A stretch of 19,454 nucleotides of DNA from CBDVBZ01 sp965372355 (GCA_965372355.1 CBDVBZ010000065.1:1-19454); one strand, 5' to 3'. Numbered from the stretch's first letter, positions 1 through 8,197 are shown. Notes: generated by a model not told the origin, from the letters alone. Translations and numbers: made by a program.

Positions 1-241
1 TGTGGCGAATGCCAAATGTTTTCGCCACCTCGTTGGACAACTCTCCGTGCGCGATCAAATCGAGAAGGTAGATGTCGACATCGTCGTCCTGGAAATCCCA
101 ATCCTCCTCCAATCGTCTTTTGACGATGGCACTCGCGCCGCAACGCGTGCTGTGTTTGAAGATCACAACAGGGGTGTCGTGTGATTGTTGGATGAGAGTC
201 CGCAGATCTCCGCTAGTTTGCAAGTCTCGCCATTCAAGCAT
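1..241 (-). CDS. YtxJ/BrxC-like monothiol bacilliredoxin, N-terminal part (cut by left edge)
   Basis: I translated this frame by hand from the ATG at 241. It stays open to the window edge (80 codons), so the C-terminus is missing. The protein begins MLEWRDL and carries FKHSTRCGAS at about residues 30-39. The KHSTRC core, preceded by a 'TPVVIF' strand, is the signature I know from the YtxJ family (DUF2847). These are thioredoxin-fold proteins proposed to remove bacillithiol from S-bacillithiolated proteins, with a single active Cys (Cys36 here). The downstream stretch VDIYLLDLIAHGELSNEVAKTFGIRH also fits that fold. GGAG lies 11 nt upstream of the ATG. The gene follows the decarboxylase by 88 bp on the same strand with no visible terminator, so co-transcription is possible. 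If correct, the organism probably makes bacillithiol. The family call is from memory of the motif. The main alternative is another small thioredoxin-like protein. Confidence 0.75.
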   Translation of the reverse strand, partial: MLEWRDLQTSGDLRTLIQQSHDTPVVIFKHSTRCGASAIVKRRLEEDWDFQDDDVDIYLLDLIAHGELSNEVAKTFGIRH

Positions 242-329
242 AAGTCTAATTTCTCCAACGGGCTTGCTCGTTCTGAGTCGGCCGCAAGGCGCAATACTCG
301 CAGCCGCAAACGCTTCTGCCCGAGCCGGT

Positions 330-1838
330 CTACGAGAGTCCCTCAGGCCGCATGGCCTTGTCGGCGGCCCTGCCGTGGCGCTTTACGATCTCGGGGAACG
401 CCTCGATGTCATCGAGTGATGTGCGAAAGTTGACGATACAACCGCGAAGCAGAAACCTGCCGTCGATCACGGCGTTCGAGAAAAACAACTCACCACTTCG
501 GTTGAGCCGGGCGAGTATGGCCTCGTTCAGCTCGTTGAGATACTGTTCGACATCCTCGGAACCCGGCGACAGATCCGAAGGCACATAGCGAAACGTCGCA
601 ATGCTCAAGCTCTGTGTGAAGGCCTCGAACTCCGGATCGGCATCTGCCAGACGGTACATCTCTTTTGAGAGTGCGATATCGTCGGCGATCATTCTGGCGC
701 AGCCCTCGCGGCCGGCGTGTCGGATACCCAGCCAGGTTTTTAGCGCGCGGAACCCACGCGAGTTCTGAAGACCATACTCGTAGAAGTTGGTTTCGGGCTC
801 GTCCTCGGATTCGAAGCGGTAGTAGGAAGGCTTGTAGCTAAACGTGTTGGTCAGCGCATCGGGGTCGCGCACCAGCACGCAACCCGCCTCCAACGGGGAA
901 TAGAGCCACTTGTGCGGATCAATCGCGACGGAATCGGCCTCGCCGAGGCTCTTGAGATCGGGTGGAGCATCGGGCAGCATGGCTGCGAACGCCCCGTAGG
1001 CGCCGTCGACATGCAGCCACACATCGTGCTCGCGGGCGATAGCCGCCATGTCGGCGAGTGGGTCGATGGTACCCGTGCTCACTGTGCCCGCGGTGCCAAC
1101 CATCATGAACGGATGATCCCCCCGCCGCCGGTCGTCCTCGATCTGCTTGCCGAGGGACTTGATGTCGGCGCGGAGTTTGCCGTCGATCGGGATCGTCCGG
1201 ATTGCGTTGGTGCCGTGACCGAAGAGACTCATCGCTTTCTGAATCCATGTATGGGTCTCGCTGGTCGCATAGACGAGCAAACGGCCATCGGTCTTTGCGA
1301 TCCCGTGCTCGCGGATGTCCCGGGAGGCCCGCCGCGCGGCGAGAAAACAAATGAAATTGGCCACGTTGCCGCCACTGACGAAGATCCCCGACCCGCTCGT
1401 CGGAAAGCCGATCATCTCGGCGATCCAGCGAACACACTGCTTCTCGATCTCGCTGGCAACGGCGGAGAGCTTCCACGCTCCGACGTTCGGGTTGACGGAT
1501 GCGGCAAGCAGATCCGCAAGGGCCCCGATGGGCGCCGCGGACGACGTGATGTATCCGTAGAAACGCGGGTGCCCGATAAAGAGCGAATGGTCGAAGAAAA
1601 GCGGCACAAACTCTTCGATGAGCTTCGCCGCGTCGGTCCCATGCTGTGGTAGTTTCCCGGGAAGCAGCTTGCGGACGTCGCTGGGTTTCTCTTCACGGCC
1701 GACCGGGCGCTGACGCAGTGAACGCATGAGTTCGGCAATCTCATCGACAAGCCTGTGGCCGACCTCGCGGAACTCATCCGGACCCATCTCAATGGGCGCC
1801 CGGCGATTGCGAAGCGATTCTTTGTTGTCGGCACCCAT
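330..1838 (-). CDS. Group II pyridoxal-phosphate decarboxylase (aromatic-L-amino-acid decarboxylase-like)
   Basis: A 502-residue fold-type I PLP enzyme of the group II decarboxylase family (aromatic amino acid, tyrosine, glutamate and related decarboxylases). It is expected to release CO2 from an L-amino acid and leave an amine. Landmarks are HPRFYGYI in the N-terminal part, SGGNVANF (phosphate-binding region), His196 in TSETHTWIQKA (expected to stack on the PLP ring), Asp278 in HVDGAYGAF (pairs with the pyridine nitrogen), and Lys310 in DPHKWLYSP (Schiff-base lysine). All key residues are present and the length is normal for the family (about 470-510). The start is supported by GGGAG six bases before the ATG. 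It lies about 150 bp after the GNAT gene and 88 bp before the bacilliredoxin, all on one strand. The substrate cannot be told from sequence alone. Tryptophan, tyrosine, phenylalanine and DOPA are the usual candidates. Confidence 0.9.
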   Translation of the reverse strand: MGADNKESLRNRRAPIEMGPDEFREVGHRLVDEIAELMRSLRQRPVGREEKPSDVRKLLPGKLPQHGTDAAKLIEEFVPLFFDHSLFIGHPRFYGYITSSAAPIGALADLLAASVNPNVGAWKLSAVASEIEKQCVRWIAEMIGFPTSGSGIFVSGGNVANFICFLAARRASRDIREHGIAKTDGRLLVYATSETHTWIQKAMSLFGHGTNAIRTIPIDGKLRADIKSLGKQIEDDRRRGDHPFMMVGTAGTVSTGTIDPLADMAAIAREHDVWLHVDGAYGAFAAMLPDAPPDLKSLGEADSVAIDPHKWLYSPLEAGCVLVRDPDALTNTFSYKPSYYRFESEDEPETNFYEYGLQNSRGFRALKTWLGIRHAGREGCARMIADDIALSKEMYRLADADPEFEAFTQSLSIATFRYVPSDLSPGSEDVEQYLNELNEAILARLNRSGELFFSNAVIDGRFLLRGCIVNFRTSLDDIEAFPEIVKRHGRAADKAMRPEGLS

Positions 1839-1911
1839 TAAGATCTCCCTACTACCAAAGCGAGGATGTAATCGTGTTCGCGGCGAGTTCCGCAGACGCC
1901 GCCTGTCCTGG

Positions 1912-1937
1912 AAGGCCGCTGACCTCTAGACGGCCTT
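1912..1937. repeat. Perfect 7-bp inverted repeat between GNAT and decarboxylase genes
   Basis: AAGGCCG at 1912-1918 and CGGCCTT at 1931-1937 form a perfect stem around a 12-nt loop. It sits about 50 nt past the GNAT stop codon on the minus strand. There is no T-run on either side, so it is at best a weak terminator or transcript-stabilising hairpin between the peptidase/GNAT unit and the decarboxylase. Confidence 0.35.
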
Positions 1938-1988
1938 ATCGGACCTGAGCGGGAGGGCAACAGCGTCCCATCGCCCCGACGAGTACGC

Positions 1989-2582
1989 TCACCTCGCGTG
2001 CACGGTGCGGCGCATGATGGGGCGTGTTCTGGATCGCCGCGCGACTTCCTTGAAGCCCGCCCTGCGAAACGCCGACGGAATCCCCGTCCACACAAACGGA
2101 TCGGGTGTCTTCGCCATCGTCGGTTCGACCGGGTAACCCTCGACGATTCTGGCGCCTTGTTTCGCCGCAAAGTCGACGGCGGCCTTGATCAATCGCGCCG
2201 ATACACCTTTGCGCCGGTAAGGCTTCGAGACAAAGAGGCAGGAGATCGACCATACGGGCCGGTCATCCACGGGTTTGAGCACTCGCGATCGTTCGAGCGC
2301 CGAGTACGCGCTCCGCGGCGCGACCGCGCACCAGCCGATGGGTTCCCGTCCGCTGTATGCCATAACGCCCGGCAACTTACCCGATGTGACGAGCTTTTTG
2401 AGAGCGCGTTTATTTCCCGACCCCTTGCCCGCGACCCAGTCTTTGGGGCTCAGCCGCCATACCATACACCAGCAGCCGCCGCACGCGCCGCGTTCGCCGA
2501 ACAGTTTCTCGACATCCGGCCAGCGGGATGGTGTGGCGGTCTTGAAATCGAGACGGGATAAGGCGAATCTCCGCGCGGTCAT
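1989..2582 (-). CDS. GNAT-family N-acetyltransferase
   Basis: A 197-residue protein with GNAT features: a short N-terminal region with GACGGCWCMVWR (about residues 32-43), a core strand ending in SISCLFVSKPYR, and the acetyl-CoA-binding motif A in RRKGVSARLIKAAVDFA (R/Q-x-x-G-x-G/A loop followed by a helix). The CGGCWCMxWR segment is familiar from a subgroup of small bacterial acetyltransferases of unassigned substrate. The ATG overlaps the stop of the upstream peptidase gene in an ATGA arrangement (2579-2582), so translation is probably coupled and the two genes form one transcript. No GNAT ribosome binding site is needed beyond that coupling. The acceptor is unknown. The coupling to a secreted peptidase could suggest amino acid or peptide detoxification, but that is only inference. 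Confidence 0.85.
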   Translation of the reverse strand: MTARRFALSRLDFKTATPSRWPDVEKLFGERGACGGCWCMVWRLSPKDWVAGKGSGNKRALKKLVTSGKLPGVMAYSGREPIGWCAVAPRSAYSALERSRVLKPVDDRPVWSISCLFVSKPYRRKGVSARLIKAAVDFAAKQGARIVEGYPVEPTMAKTPDPFVWTGIPSAFRRAGFKEVARRSRTRPIMRRTVHAR

Positions 2583-4906
2583 TGTGGATACTTCGAGTTT
2601 GTATCGCTCAAGGGCCCCAGGTGCTGCTCGAAGAAGCGGGTCAGTCGCTTAAAGAGATGTTTCCGTGCGGTGTTGCCGTCAATACCATGGGTCTTGCCGG
2701 GATAAAGCATCAACTCGAAGTCCTTGCCGTTGTCGATGAGCGCCTCGATCATCTGCATCGTGTTTTGCATGTGCACGTTGTCGTCGGCGGAGCCGTGGAT
2801 AAGAAGCAGCGGCGCTTCGAGGCCGTCCACGAAATTGATCGGCGAGCCGTCCTCGTATCCTTCCTCGTTGTCCTCCGGGCGCGCCATATAGCGTTCCGTA
2901 TAGATCGTATCGTAATAGCGCCAATCCGCCAGCGCGGCCACCGCCGCTCCCGCCGCAAAAATGCCGGGCTCCTTGAACATGGCAAGGCAGGTCATGTAGC
3001 CGCCGTAGCTCCATCCCCAGATACCGATGCGCGCCGAGTCGACGTATGGCAGCGATTTGAGGTGCTCGACACCGGTGATCTGATCGGCGAGCTCGAGATT
3101 GCCGAGACTCTTGTGGACCGGGTCCTCCCATTCCGCACCCTTACCGTACGAACCCCGGTTATCCAGACTGAAGATGATGTAGCCGTTCTGGGCCATCATG
3201 GAGTGCCAGAGGTAACGGGTGCCGTCCCATCGGTTGCGAACGACCTGTGCGTGCGGTCCGCCGTACACGTAGATGATCACCGGGTATTTCTCCCCGGGAT
3301 CGAAGTGCGGTGGTTTGACCATCGAGCACTGAAACTCGAGTCCATCCCGCGACACGATCGTAAAGAACTCCTTGGCGGGCAGCTCGTATTCGGTGATGTC
3401 CGCCTCGCTGCTGTCGTGCAGCGTGAACAGAAGTTTGCCCAAGGCATCGTGTATCGATATCACGGGCGGTGTCGATGCATTCGAGAACCGGTCGATGTAG
3501 TACTTGTGGTTGGGCGAGAACGTGACGCCGTGCGTGCCGTCCCGCGTCGACAGCTGTCGAAAGCCCTCTCCATTGTCACCGATGCGGTAGAGATGCCGTT
3601 CGAGAAACGATTTCTCCAGCGCCGTGAAGTACACGTGACCGCGTTTCTCATCGATGTCGTTGAGTGCGGAGACCTCCCACAAGCCTGTGGTCAGTTGTTT
3701 CTCCATCGTGCCGTCGTTCTTGAAGACATACAGATGCGTATTGCCGTCGCGGTTGGATGCCCAGACAAACTTTTCCCTCGTTTCGTAATAGTGTTTCATG
3801 TAGTTGACTTCGATCCAGGTGTCCCGGGTCTCCTTGAAAAGCTCGCGAACATGCCCGGTCGATGCATCGGCGAACAGCAGTCGCAGTTCATCCTGGTTGC
3901 GGTTGAGCGTTTCCAGGGCGACGTGACGGCTGTCACCCAGCCAGTACACCCGTGCGAGGTAGGAATCATCACTCGTGTCGACATCGAGCCATACGGTCTC
4001 GCCGGTTTCGAGATGATAGACGGCGATACGGACCAGCGGGTTGGGTGAACCGGCCTTTGGATAGCGCTGCATCTCCACTGTGTTGTAGACGCCGGAGAAA
4101 TCGACGATCGGAAACGTCTCGACGGGGCTTTCATCGAATTGGAGATAGGCGATGGTACGGCTATCGGGGGACCACCAGTACGCCTGCACGTTGCCGCGCG
4201 TAAAAAGCTCTTCCATATAAACCCAGTCGAGAACGCCGTTGAGGATCGAGTCGTTGCCCGTTGTCGTGAGCTGGACCTCGTGGCCGTACTCAAGATCCAT
4301 CGCCCAGATGTCGTGGTCACGCGTAAACGCGATCGACTTGCCATCGGGCGAAAAGGTGACGTTTGTCTCGGCGATGTCCGATTGGGTTCGGCGGACGACG
4401 GCTCCGGTCGCGGCATCGAACGTGAAGATCTCCCCCTTGAAGCGAAAGACGGCGAGCTGCCGCTCCTCCGCCCAGGCGTATGAGCGGAACGTGAACTTGG
4501 TGTCGTCGCTGGTGCGCAGATCCTCCGGCACCGGAATCGTATCGAGGATACAGAGTGTCTCGCGTTTGCCGTCACGCACGCGGGCCGCCATGAGGCGGGT
4601 CTGTTTGGACTCGCCCTCACCTTCATCGAAGAGGTACGACACCCGGCGGCTGTCGGGCATCCAGCGAAGCGCCCTCGGCGCCCTGCCGGTCAGGGGGGGA
4701 CTCGCGTAGATGGCCTCGATGGTGAGGCGCTTCTCGCCCAGCGGGCGGTCGATGGTCTCGTCGGTCTGGGAGGCGGTGGCCGACCGGCCGACACCGGTGG
4801 CCGGTGGGGTCGTGGCCGGCCGCGACCCGGCATCTCCCACCGGCCCGAACCCGATGGCCGCGGCTACGACGACGCCCACCAATCCAGTCTTCAATGTCGT
4901 GCGCAT
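2579..4906 (-). CDS. Dipeptidyl peptidase IV (family S9B), exported
   Basis: A 775-residue serine peptidase of the prolyl oligopeptidase family, dipeptidyl peptidase IV branch, expected to cut X-Pro/X-Ala dipeptides from peptide N-termini in the periplasm. I chose the ATG at 4906 over the upstream one at 4942. GGAGGAG lies just before it, and the product then starts MRTTLKTGLVGVVVAAAIGF, a clean signal peptide. The N-terminal half is an eight-bladed propeller-type region containing DWVYMEELF, whose paired Glu232-Glu233 match the substrate N-terminus anchor of the family. The C-terminal alpha/beta hydrolase has Ser633 in GWSYGGYM, Asp708 in HGSADDNVH and His740 in GKTHGI. The triad is complete and the spacing is nearly that of the human enzyme. 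The gene heads a two-gene unit with the overlapping GNAT gene and is divergent from the secreted metalloprotease. Confidence 0.95.
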   Translation of the reverse strand: MRTTLKTGLVGVVVAAAIGFGPVGDAGSRPATTPPATGVGRSATASQTDETIDRPLGEKRLTIEAIYASPPLTGRAPRALRWMPDSRRVSYLFDEGEGESKQTRLMAARVRDGKRETLCILDTIPVPEDLRTSDDTKFTFRSYAWAEERQLAVFRFKGEIFTFDAATGAVVRRTQSDIAETNVTFSPDGKSIAFTRDHDIWAMDLEYGHEVQLTTTGNDSILNGVLDWVYMEELFTRGNVQAYWWSPDSRTIAYLQFDESPVETFPIVDFSGVYNTVEMQRYPKAGSPNPLVRIAVYHLETGETVWLDVDTSDDSYLARVYWLGDSRHVALETLNRNQDELRLLFADASTGHVRELFKETRDTWIEVNYMKHYYETREKFVWASNRDGNTHLYVFKNDGTMEKQLTTGLWEVSALNDIDEKRGHVYFTALEKSFLERHLYRIGDNGEGFRQLSTRDGTHGVTFSPNHKYYIDRFSNASTPPVISIHDALGKLLFTLHDSSEADITEYELPAKEFFTIVSRDGLEFQCSMVKPPHFDPGEKYPVIIYVYGGPHAQVVRNRWDGTRYLWHSMMAQNGYIIFSLDNRGSYGKGAEWEDPVHKSLGNLELADQITGVEHLKSLPYVDSARIGIWGWSYGGYMTCLAMFKEPGIFAAGAAVAALADWRYYDTIYTERYMARPEDNEEGYEDGSPINFVDGLEAPLLLIHGSADDNVHMQNTMQMIEALIDNGKDFELMLYPGKTHGIDGNTARKHLFKRLTRFFEQHLGPLSDTNSKYPQ

Positions 4907-4940
4907 CGATCTCCTCCAGGGTAGGTCTAGGGAAAGCACC

Positions 4941-4968
4941 ATCTTAACACGCCGGGTGGTCTTGCGAA
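4941..4968 (-). promoter_or_regulatory. Candidate promoter for dipeptidyl peptidase IV gene
   Basis: On the minus strand, TTCGCA (4968-4963), 16 nt, then TAAGAT (4946-4941), with TG one base before the -10 (extended -10 form). The start would lie about 30 nt before the ATG at 4906, leaving room for the strong GGAGGAG site. If used, it excludes the longer ORF start at 4942, because that ATG would sit at the -10. The call is by eye only. Confidence 0.4.
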
Positions 4969-5017
4969 ACTGAATAATCGCATATGCTTATGGACTCGGG
5001 TGTCCGCGACTTTGCCC

Positions 5018-5046
5018 TTGAAATCCGGCATCCAAACCGTCAGAAT
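5018..5046 (+). promoter_or_regulatory. Candidate promoter for the secreted metalloprotease gene
   Basis: TTGAAA (5018-5023), 17 nt, then CAGAAT (5041-5046) is the best sigma70-like pair I find in the 380-bp divergent region on the plus strand. It would give a leader of roughly 235 nt before the ATG at 5290, containing the GC-rich hairpin at 5159-5188. A nearer TATAAG at 5237-5242 lacks a recognisable -35 box. Confidence 0.35.
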
Positions 5047-5158
5047 GGTACGCTGAGTATGGGAAGGGTGGCCGCTGGCTACACGAATCGCCTACCTGTT
5101 CCACCGGCGACGCCGGCCGAGACGGGTTATCTAATGTAGGGTTTCATAGTGCAATGCT

Positions 5159-5188
5159 GGCCCCGCGCCGCAAAGGCCCGGCGGGGCC
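5159..5188 (+). repeat. GC-rich hairpin in the metalloprotease 5' region
   Basis: GGCCCCGC (5159-5166) and GCGGGGCC (5181-5188) form a perfect 8-bp stem around a 14-nt loop. It is about 100 nt upstream of the metalloprotease ATG. No T-run follows, so it does not look like an intrinsic terminator. It may be a leader RNA structure. I could not match it to a known riboswitch class. Confidence 0.45.
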
Positions 5189-5289
5189 CCTGTTACCCCG
5201 CGGCAAATCATGGAAACAAGACCGACGAGTTTCTCGTATAAGTACCATTACTCCCATTCTAACTGTTCTCCCCAGGAGGTGTCATTAGT

Positions 5290-8148
5290 ATGCGCAAGCT
5301 GAGTATTCTTGCCAGCCTGTTGCTGGTGCTGGCGTTGACCTCGAGCTACACGGTTGTGGCCGCGCCATCGAGCACCGGAAACGACCCGGTAGTCGTCGCC
5401 GGCGGCGACAAGGGCGACAACGACAACGGTAAGGGCGACAACGACAACGGCGAGGAAGCCAAGGAGTCTTCCAAGTCCCGTAGCTACCGCGACAAACTGG
5501 ATTCGCGGGGCAAGCCCAGGGCAAAGCCCAAATCAAAGACGAAGGACAAGTACAAGCCCTGGAAAGAGGTGACGAAGGACGCCGAGTTGAAGGAAGGCCT
5601 CATTGACACGTACATCAAGGACGAGAAAGTCTATTTCGCCATCAAGGAAGACCAGTTGGACCAGCCCATGGCGATGTTCATGAGCCTGTCCAAGGGTATC
5701 GGTGCGCGTTTCATCCTCGGCGGGCTGCCGCTCGCTCCCACGGTAATGTTCGACTTCCACCGCGAGAAGGACCACATCCAGGTCCGGATGCTCAACACGC
5801 GGTTCCGTGCTGAGGATGATCCCGCGCTCAAGGAGTCGATCGATCTCACGTTTGGCAACTCGATCCTCTTCAGCCTGCCGATCAAGAGCGAAGAGAAGTG
5901 CAAGGACAAGTGCGAGGACGAGTGCAAGTGCGGGAAGGTTCTCATCGAGATGAACAAGGTCTTTCTCTCAGACATCTCCGACGTGGGTTTCCGTCTCCAT
6001 ATGGTGCTCCAGAAGCCGGTGAGGATGGATGCCAAGAAGGGTTTTTATCGCAAGGTCAAGGTGTTCCCGGAGAATATCGAGATCGAGTCGATTCTCACGT
6101 TCTCGCCCGGTGACCGCCGTGGTTTGAAACTGCCGCAGGTGCCGGACGAACGCTATATCGAGATCGGTGTCGCCTACAGCATTCACATGCTGCCGGAAGA
6201 GCCGATGAAGCCGCGTCGCGCCGATGACCGTGTCGGCTACTTCATGACGCCGTACAAGGATTTCTCGAAGGACACGTACGAAGACTTCTTCGTCCACAAC
6301 ATCAATCGTTGGAGACTGGAGAAGCAAGATCCCACGGTCAGGCTCTCGGAGCCCGTCAAACCGATAACGTTCTACATCGACACGACGATTCCCGAAGAGT
6401 ACCGGGACTACGTGGCGGAGGGGATCGAGATGTGGCAGAAGGCGTTCGAGGCTGCGGGATTCAAAAACGCGATCATCGCCAAGGAGGTCGGTGACGATCC
6501 CGACTACGATGCCGAGGACGCGCGCTACCATACGATCCGCTGGATCGTATCGGATGAGCCGTCCTTCGGCGCGATCGGTCCGTCGAGAACCGATCCCCGT
6601 ACCGGTGAGATTATCGATGCCGACATTCTGATAGAACAGAACATGATCGCGAACTTCCGCAAGACCTACCGTCGCTATTCCGGGCCGGAAGCCATGGGTG
6701 ATATGGATCCGATGCTCAAATACATCGAGAATCCAGCCGATAATCCGGAGTTCGCAGCGTTGATGGAGATCCAGCGCCGCTCGGGTACCGAAGTCGCCGT
6801 GTGCAACATGGCTGAGGGTTTCAAGATGAACTTCGACTTCGGGCAGATCGTGATGCTGATGGACGGCCCGACCGAGGGCGGCGACGGCATGCGCGTCCCC
6901 GAGGAGTATATCGGTGAGGCCATCTCGTTCGTTGTGTGCCATGAGGTGGGTCACACGCTCGGCCTGCGTCACAACTTCAAGAGCAGTATCTCGACGCCGT
7001 ACGACAAGCTCAACGATCGCGAAACGGTCGAGGAGATCGGGTTGTCCGGCTCCATCATGGATTACCCATCGGCCAACGTGTCGCGCGACCGCGCCAAGCA
7101 GGGCTACTACTACAGCCCGTCGGTTGGTACGTGGGACGTCTGGGCGATCAAATGGGGATACACGCAGTACTCCGGCGACCTCTCCCCCGAGGAAGAGGCA
7201 CGCAAGCTCACCAGGATCGCCGACAAGGCGTCCGAGAAGGAGCACGCCTACGGGACCGACGAGGACACGTACCCGTCCCACGCGATGGAGCCCGATGCGG
7301 CGATCTGGGACCTCAGTGATGATCCGCTGGCGTGGGCCAAGGAGAGAATGGGTGTCTGCCGGGATATCCTCGACGACGGCTCGCTCGTCGAGCGTGTGGT
7401 GAGCGAGGATCAGAACTTCGTACCGCTGCGCAGCGCCGTGACGACGCTGCTCATACAGGAGTATTTCGCCACATCGCGTGCCGTCAGGTACGTGGGCGGT
7501 CAGCGCACGGCGCGTCCGCACCGTGGCGATGGCAGCGGCCAGCAGGCGATGATGCCGGTACCGGCGTCGGAGCAGCGCGACGCGATGACGTTCATCACGA
7601 CGAACGCGTTCTCGAAGGATGCGTTTATGGTGGATCCCGCAATCCTCAACCAGCTCCAGGACGAGAAACTTTGGAGCTGGCACAACAATCCGTTTTCCTA
7701 TGGTCGCCGTTTTGACTTCCCGCTGACGGGTTGGGTAGCGGCGTTCCAGAATGCGATTATCTCCCAGCTGTTGAGTCCGATGCGTCTGCAGCGTATGGCC
7801 GACGCCGAGTTCAAGCAGGATGATCCGTACCGGGTGTCCGAGATGTTCCGGACGATGACATCGACGATCTGGACCGACAACATGGTGCCGTCGGGCCGTA
7901 GCGCCGGTATCCAGCGCAACCTGCAGCGGATCTATCTGCATCATCTTGTCAACATGACAGTGCACCCGTACCCCGGTACGAGCTGGGAAGCGATCGCGCT
8001 GGCGAGATTGCAGCTGACGAAACTCCGCGGTGAGATCGATACGGCGTACAAGACACCGGGGATGGGCGATGAAGCAAACGCTCACCTGGCCGAGTCGCTC
8101 TCTCGTATCAACCGTGCACTCGATGCAAAACTGCAGTCCAGTTTCTAA
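5290..8148 (+). CDS. Secreted zinc metalloprotease (DUF5117-type, metzincin signature)
   Basis: A 952-residue exported zinc peptidase of the family annotated with DUF5117/DUF5118 domains. AGGAGGT nine bases before the ATG fixes the start. Residues 1-25 (MRKLSILASLLLVLALTSSY...) are a signal peptide. A hydrophilic linker follows, with a tandem KGDNDNG repeat at about residues 41-54 and a Lys/Arg-rich stretch to about residue 95. The DUF5117-like region spans roughly residues 100-310. The catalytic motif is VCHEVGHTLGLRHNF: His551, His555 and His561 should bind zinc and Glu552 is the general base (HExxHxxGxxH). Met590 in SIMDYPSANV is the likely Met-turn. A Cys-rich insert (Cys204, 208, 212, 214) lies inside the DUF5117-like part. 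Natural substrates of this family are not known to me. A role in extracellular protein breakdown beside the divergent dipeptidyl peptidase is inferred. A terminator follows. Confidence 0.92.
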   Translation: MRKLSILASLLLVLALTSSYTVVAAPSSTGNDPVVVAGGDKGDNDNGKGDNDNGEEAKESSKSRSYRDKLDSRGKPRAKPKSKTKDKYKPWKEVTKDAELKEGLIDTYIKDEKVYFAIKEDQLDQPMAMFMSLSKGIGARFILGGLPLAPTVMFDFHREKDHIQVRMLNTRFRAEDDPALKESIDLTFGNSILFSLPIKSEEKCKDKCEDECKCGKVLIEMNKVFLSDISDVGFRLHMVLQKPVRMDAKKGFYRKVKVFPENIEIESILTFSPGDRRGLKLPQVPDERYIEIGVAYSIHMLPEEPMKPRRADDRVGYFMTPYKDFSKDTYEDFFVHNINRWRLEKQDPTVRLSEPVKPITFYIDTTIPEEYRDYVAEGIEMWQKAFEAAGFKNAIIAKEVGDDPDYDAEDARYHTIRWIVSDEPSFGAIGPSRTDPRTGEIIDADILIEQNMIANFRKTYRRYSGPEAMGDMDPMLKYIENPADNPEFAALMEIQRRSGTEVAVCNMAEGFKMNFDFGQIVMLMDGPTEGGDGMRVPEEYIGEAISFVVCHEVGHTLGLRHNFKSSISTPYDKLNDRETVEEIGLSGSIMDYPSANVSRDRAKQGYYYSPSVGTWDVWAIKWGYTQYSGDLSPEEEARKLTRIADKASEKEHAYGTDEDTYPSHAMEPDAAIWDLSDDPLAWAKERMGVCRDILDDGSLVERVVSEDQNFVPLRSAVTTLLIQEYFATSRAVRYVGGQRTARPHRGDGSGQQAMMPVPASEQRDAMTFITTNAFSKDAFMVDPAILNQLQDEKLWSWHNNPFSYGRRFDFPLTGWVAAFQNAIISQLLSPMRLQRMADAEFKQDDPYRVSEMFRTMTSTIWTDNMVPSGRSAGIQRNLQRIYLHHLVNMTVHPYPGTSWEAIALARLQLTKLRGEIDTAYKTPGMGDEANAHLAESLSRINRALDAKLQSSF
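5410..5451 (+). repeat. 21-bp tandem duplication in the metalloprotease linker
   Basis: Two adjacent 21-bp units (5410-5430 and 5431-5451) differ only at the last base. Each encodes KGDNDNG. This is a likely slippage-prone site in the low-complexity linker just after the signal peptide. Gain or loss of a unit keeps the reading frame. Confidence 0.9.
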
Positions 8149-8170
8149 CGGGTGACCGCAGGGCGCATGG

Positions 8171-8196
8171 GTGTCTCAGGCGTTAGCGCCTGACAC
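8171..8196 (+). repeat. Imperfect hairpin preceding the terminator
   Basis: GTGTC-TC-AGGCG pairs with CGCCTGACAC around a short TTAG loop: a 10-bp stem with a two-base bulge. It lies directly between the metalloprotease stop and the terminator stem at 8198. It could protect the transcript 3' end or form part of a double-hairpin terminator. Confidence 0.45.
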
Positions 8197-8197
8197 G

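Noticed and set aside
2582..4048. 488-residue plus-strand open frame opposite dipeptidyl peptidase IV
   Set aside because: Antisense shadow: it covers the whole catalytic domain of a confirmed S9 peptidase, and has no motif or ribosome binding site of its own.
5130..5230. Possible riboswitch (c-di-GMP-I-like 'CGCAAAGG' element) in the metalloprotease leader
   Set aside because: Only the short CGCAAAGG string resembles the class. The partner GGCAAACC element and the GAAA-capped P2 stem are missing.
5968..8085. 705-residue minus-strand open frame opposite the metalloprotease
   Set aside because: It is a shadow of the strong plus-strand gene. Its composition is rich in His, Arg and Val with no recognisable motif, and the plus strand has signal peptide, HExxH motif and ribosome binding site.
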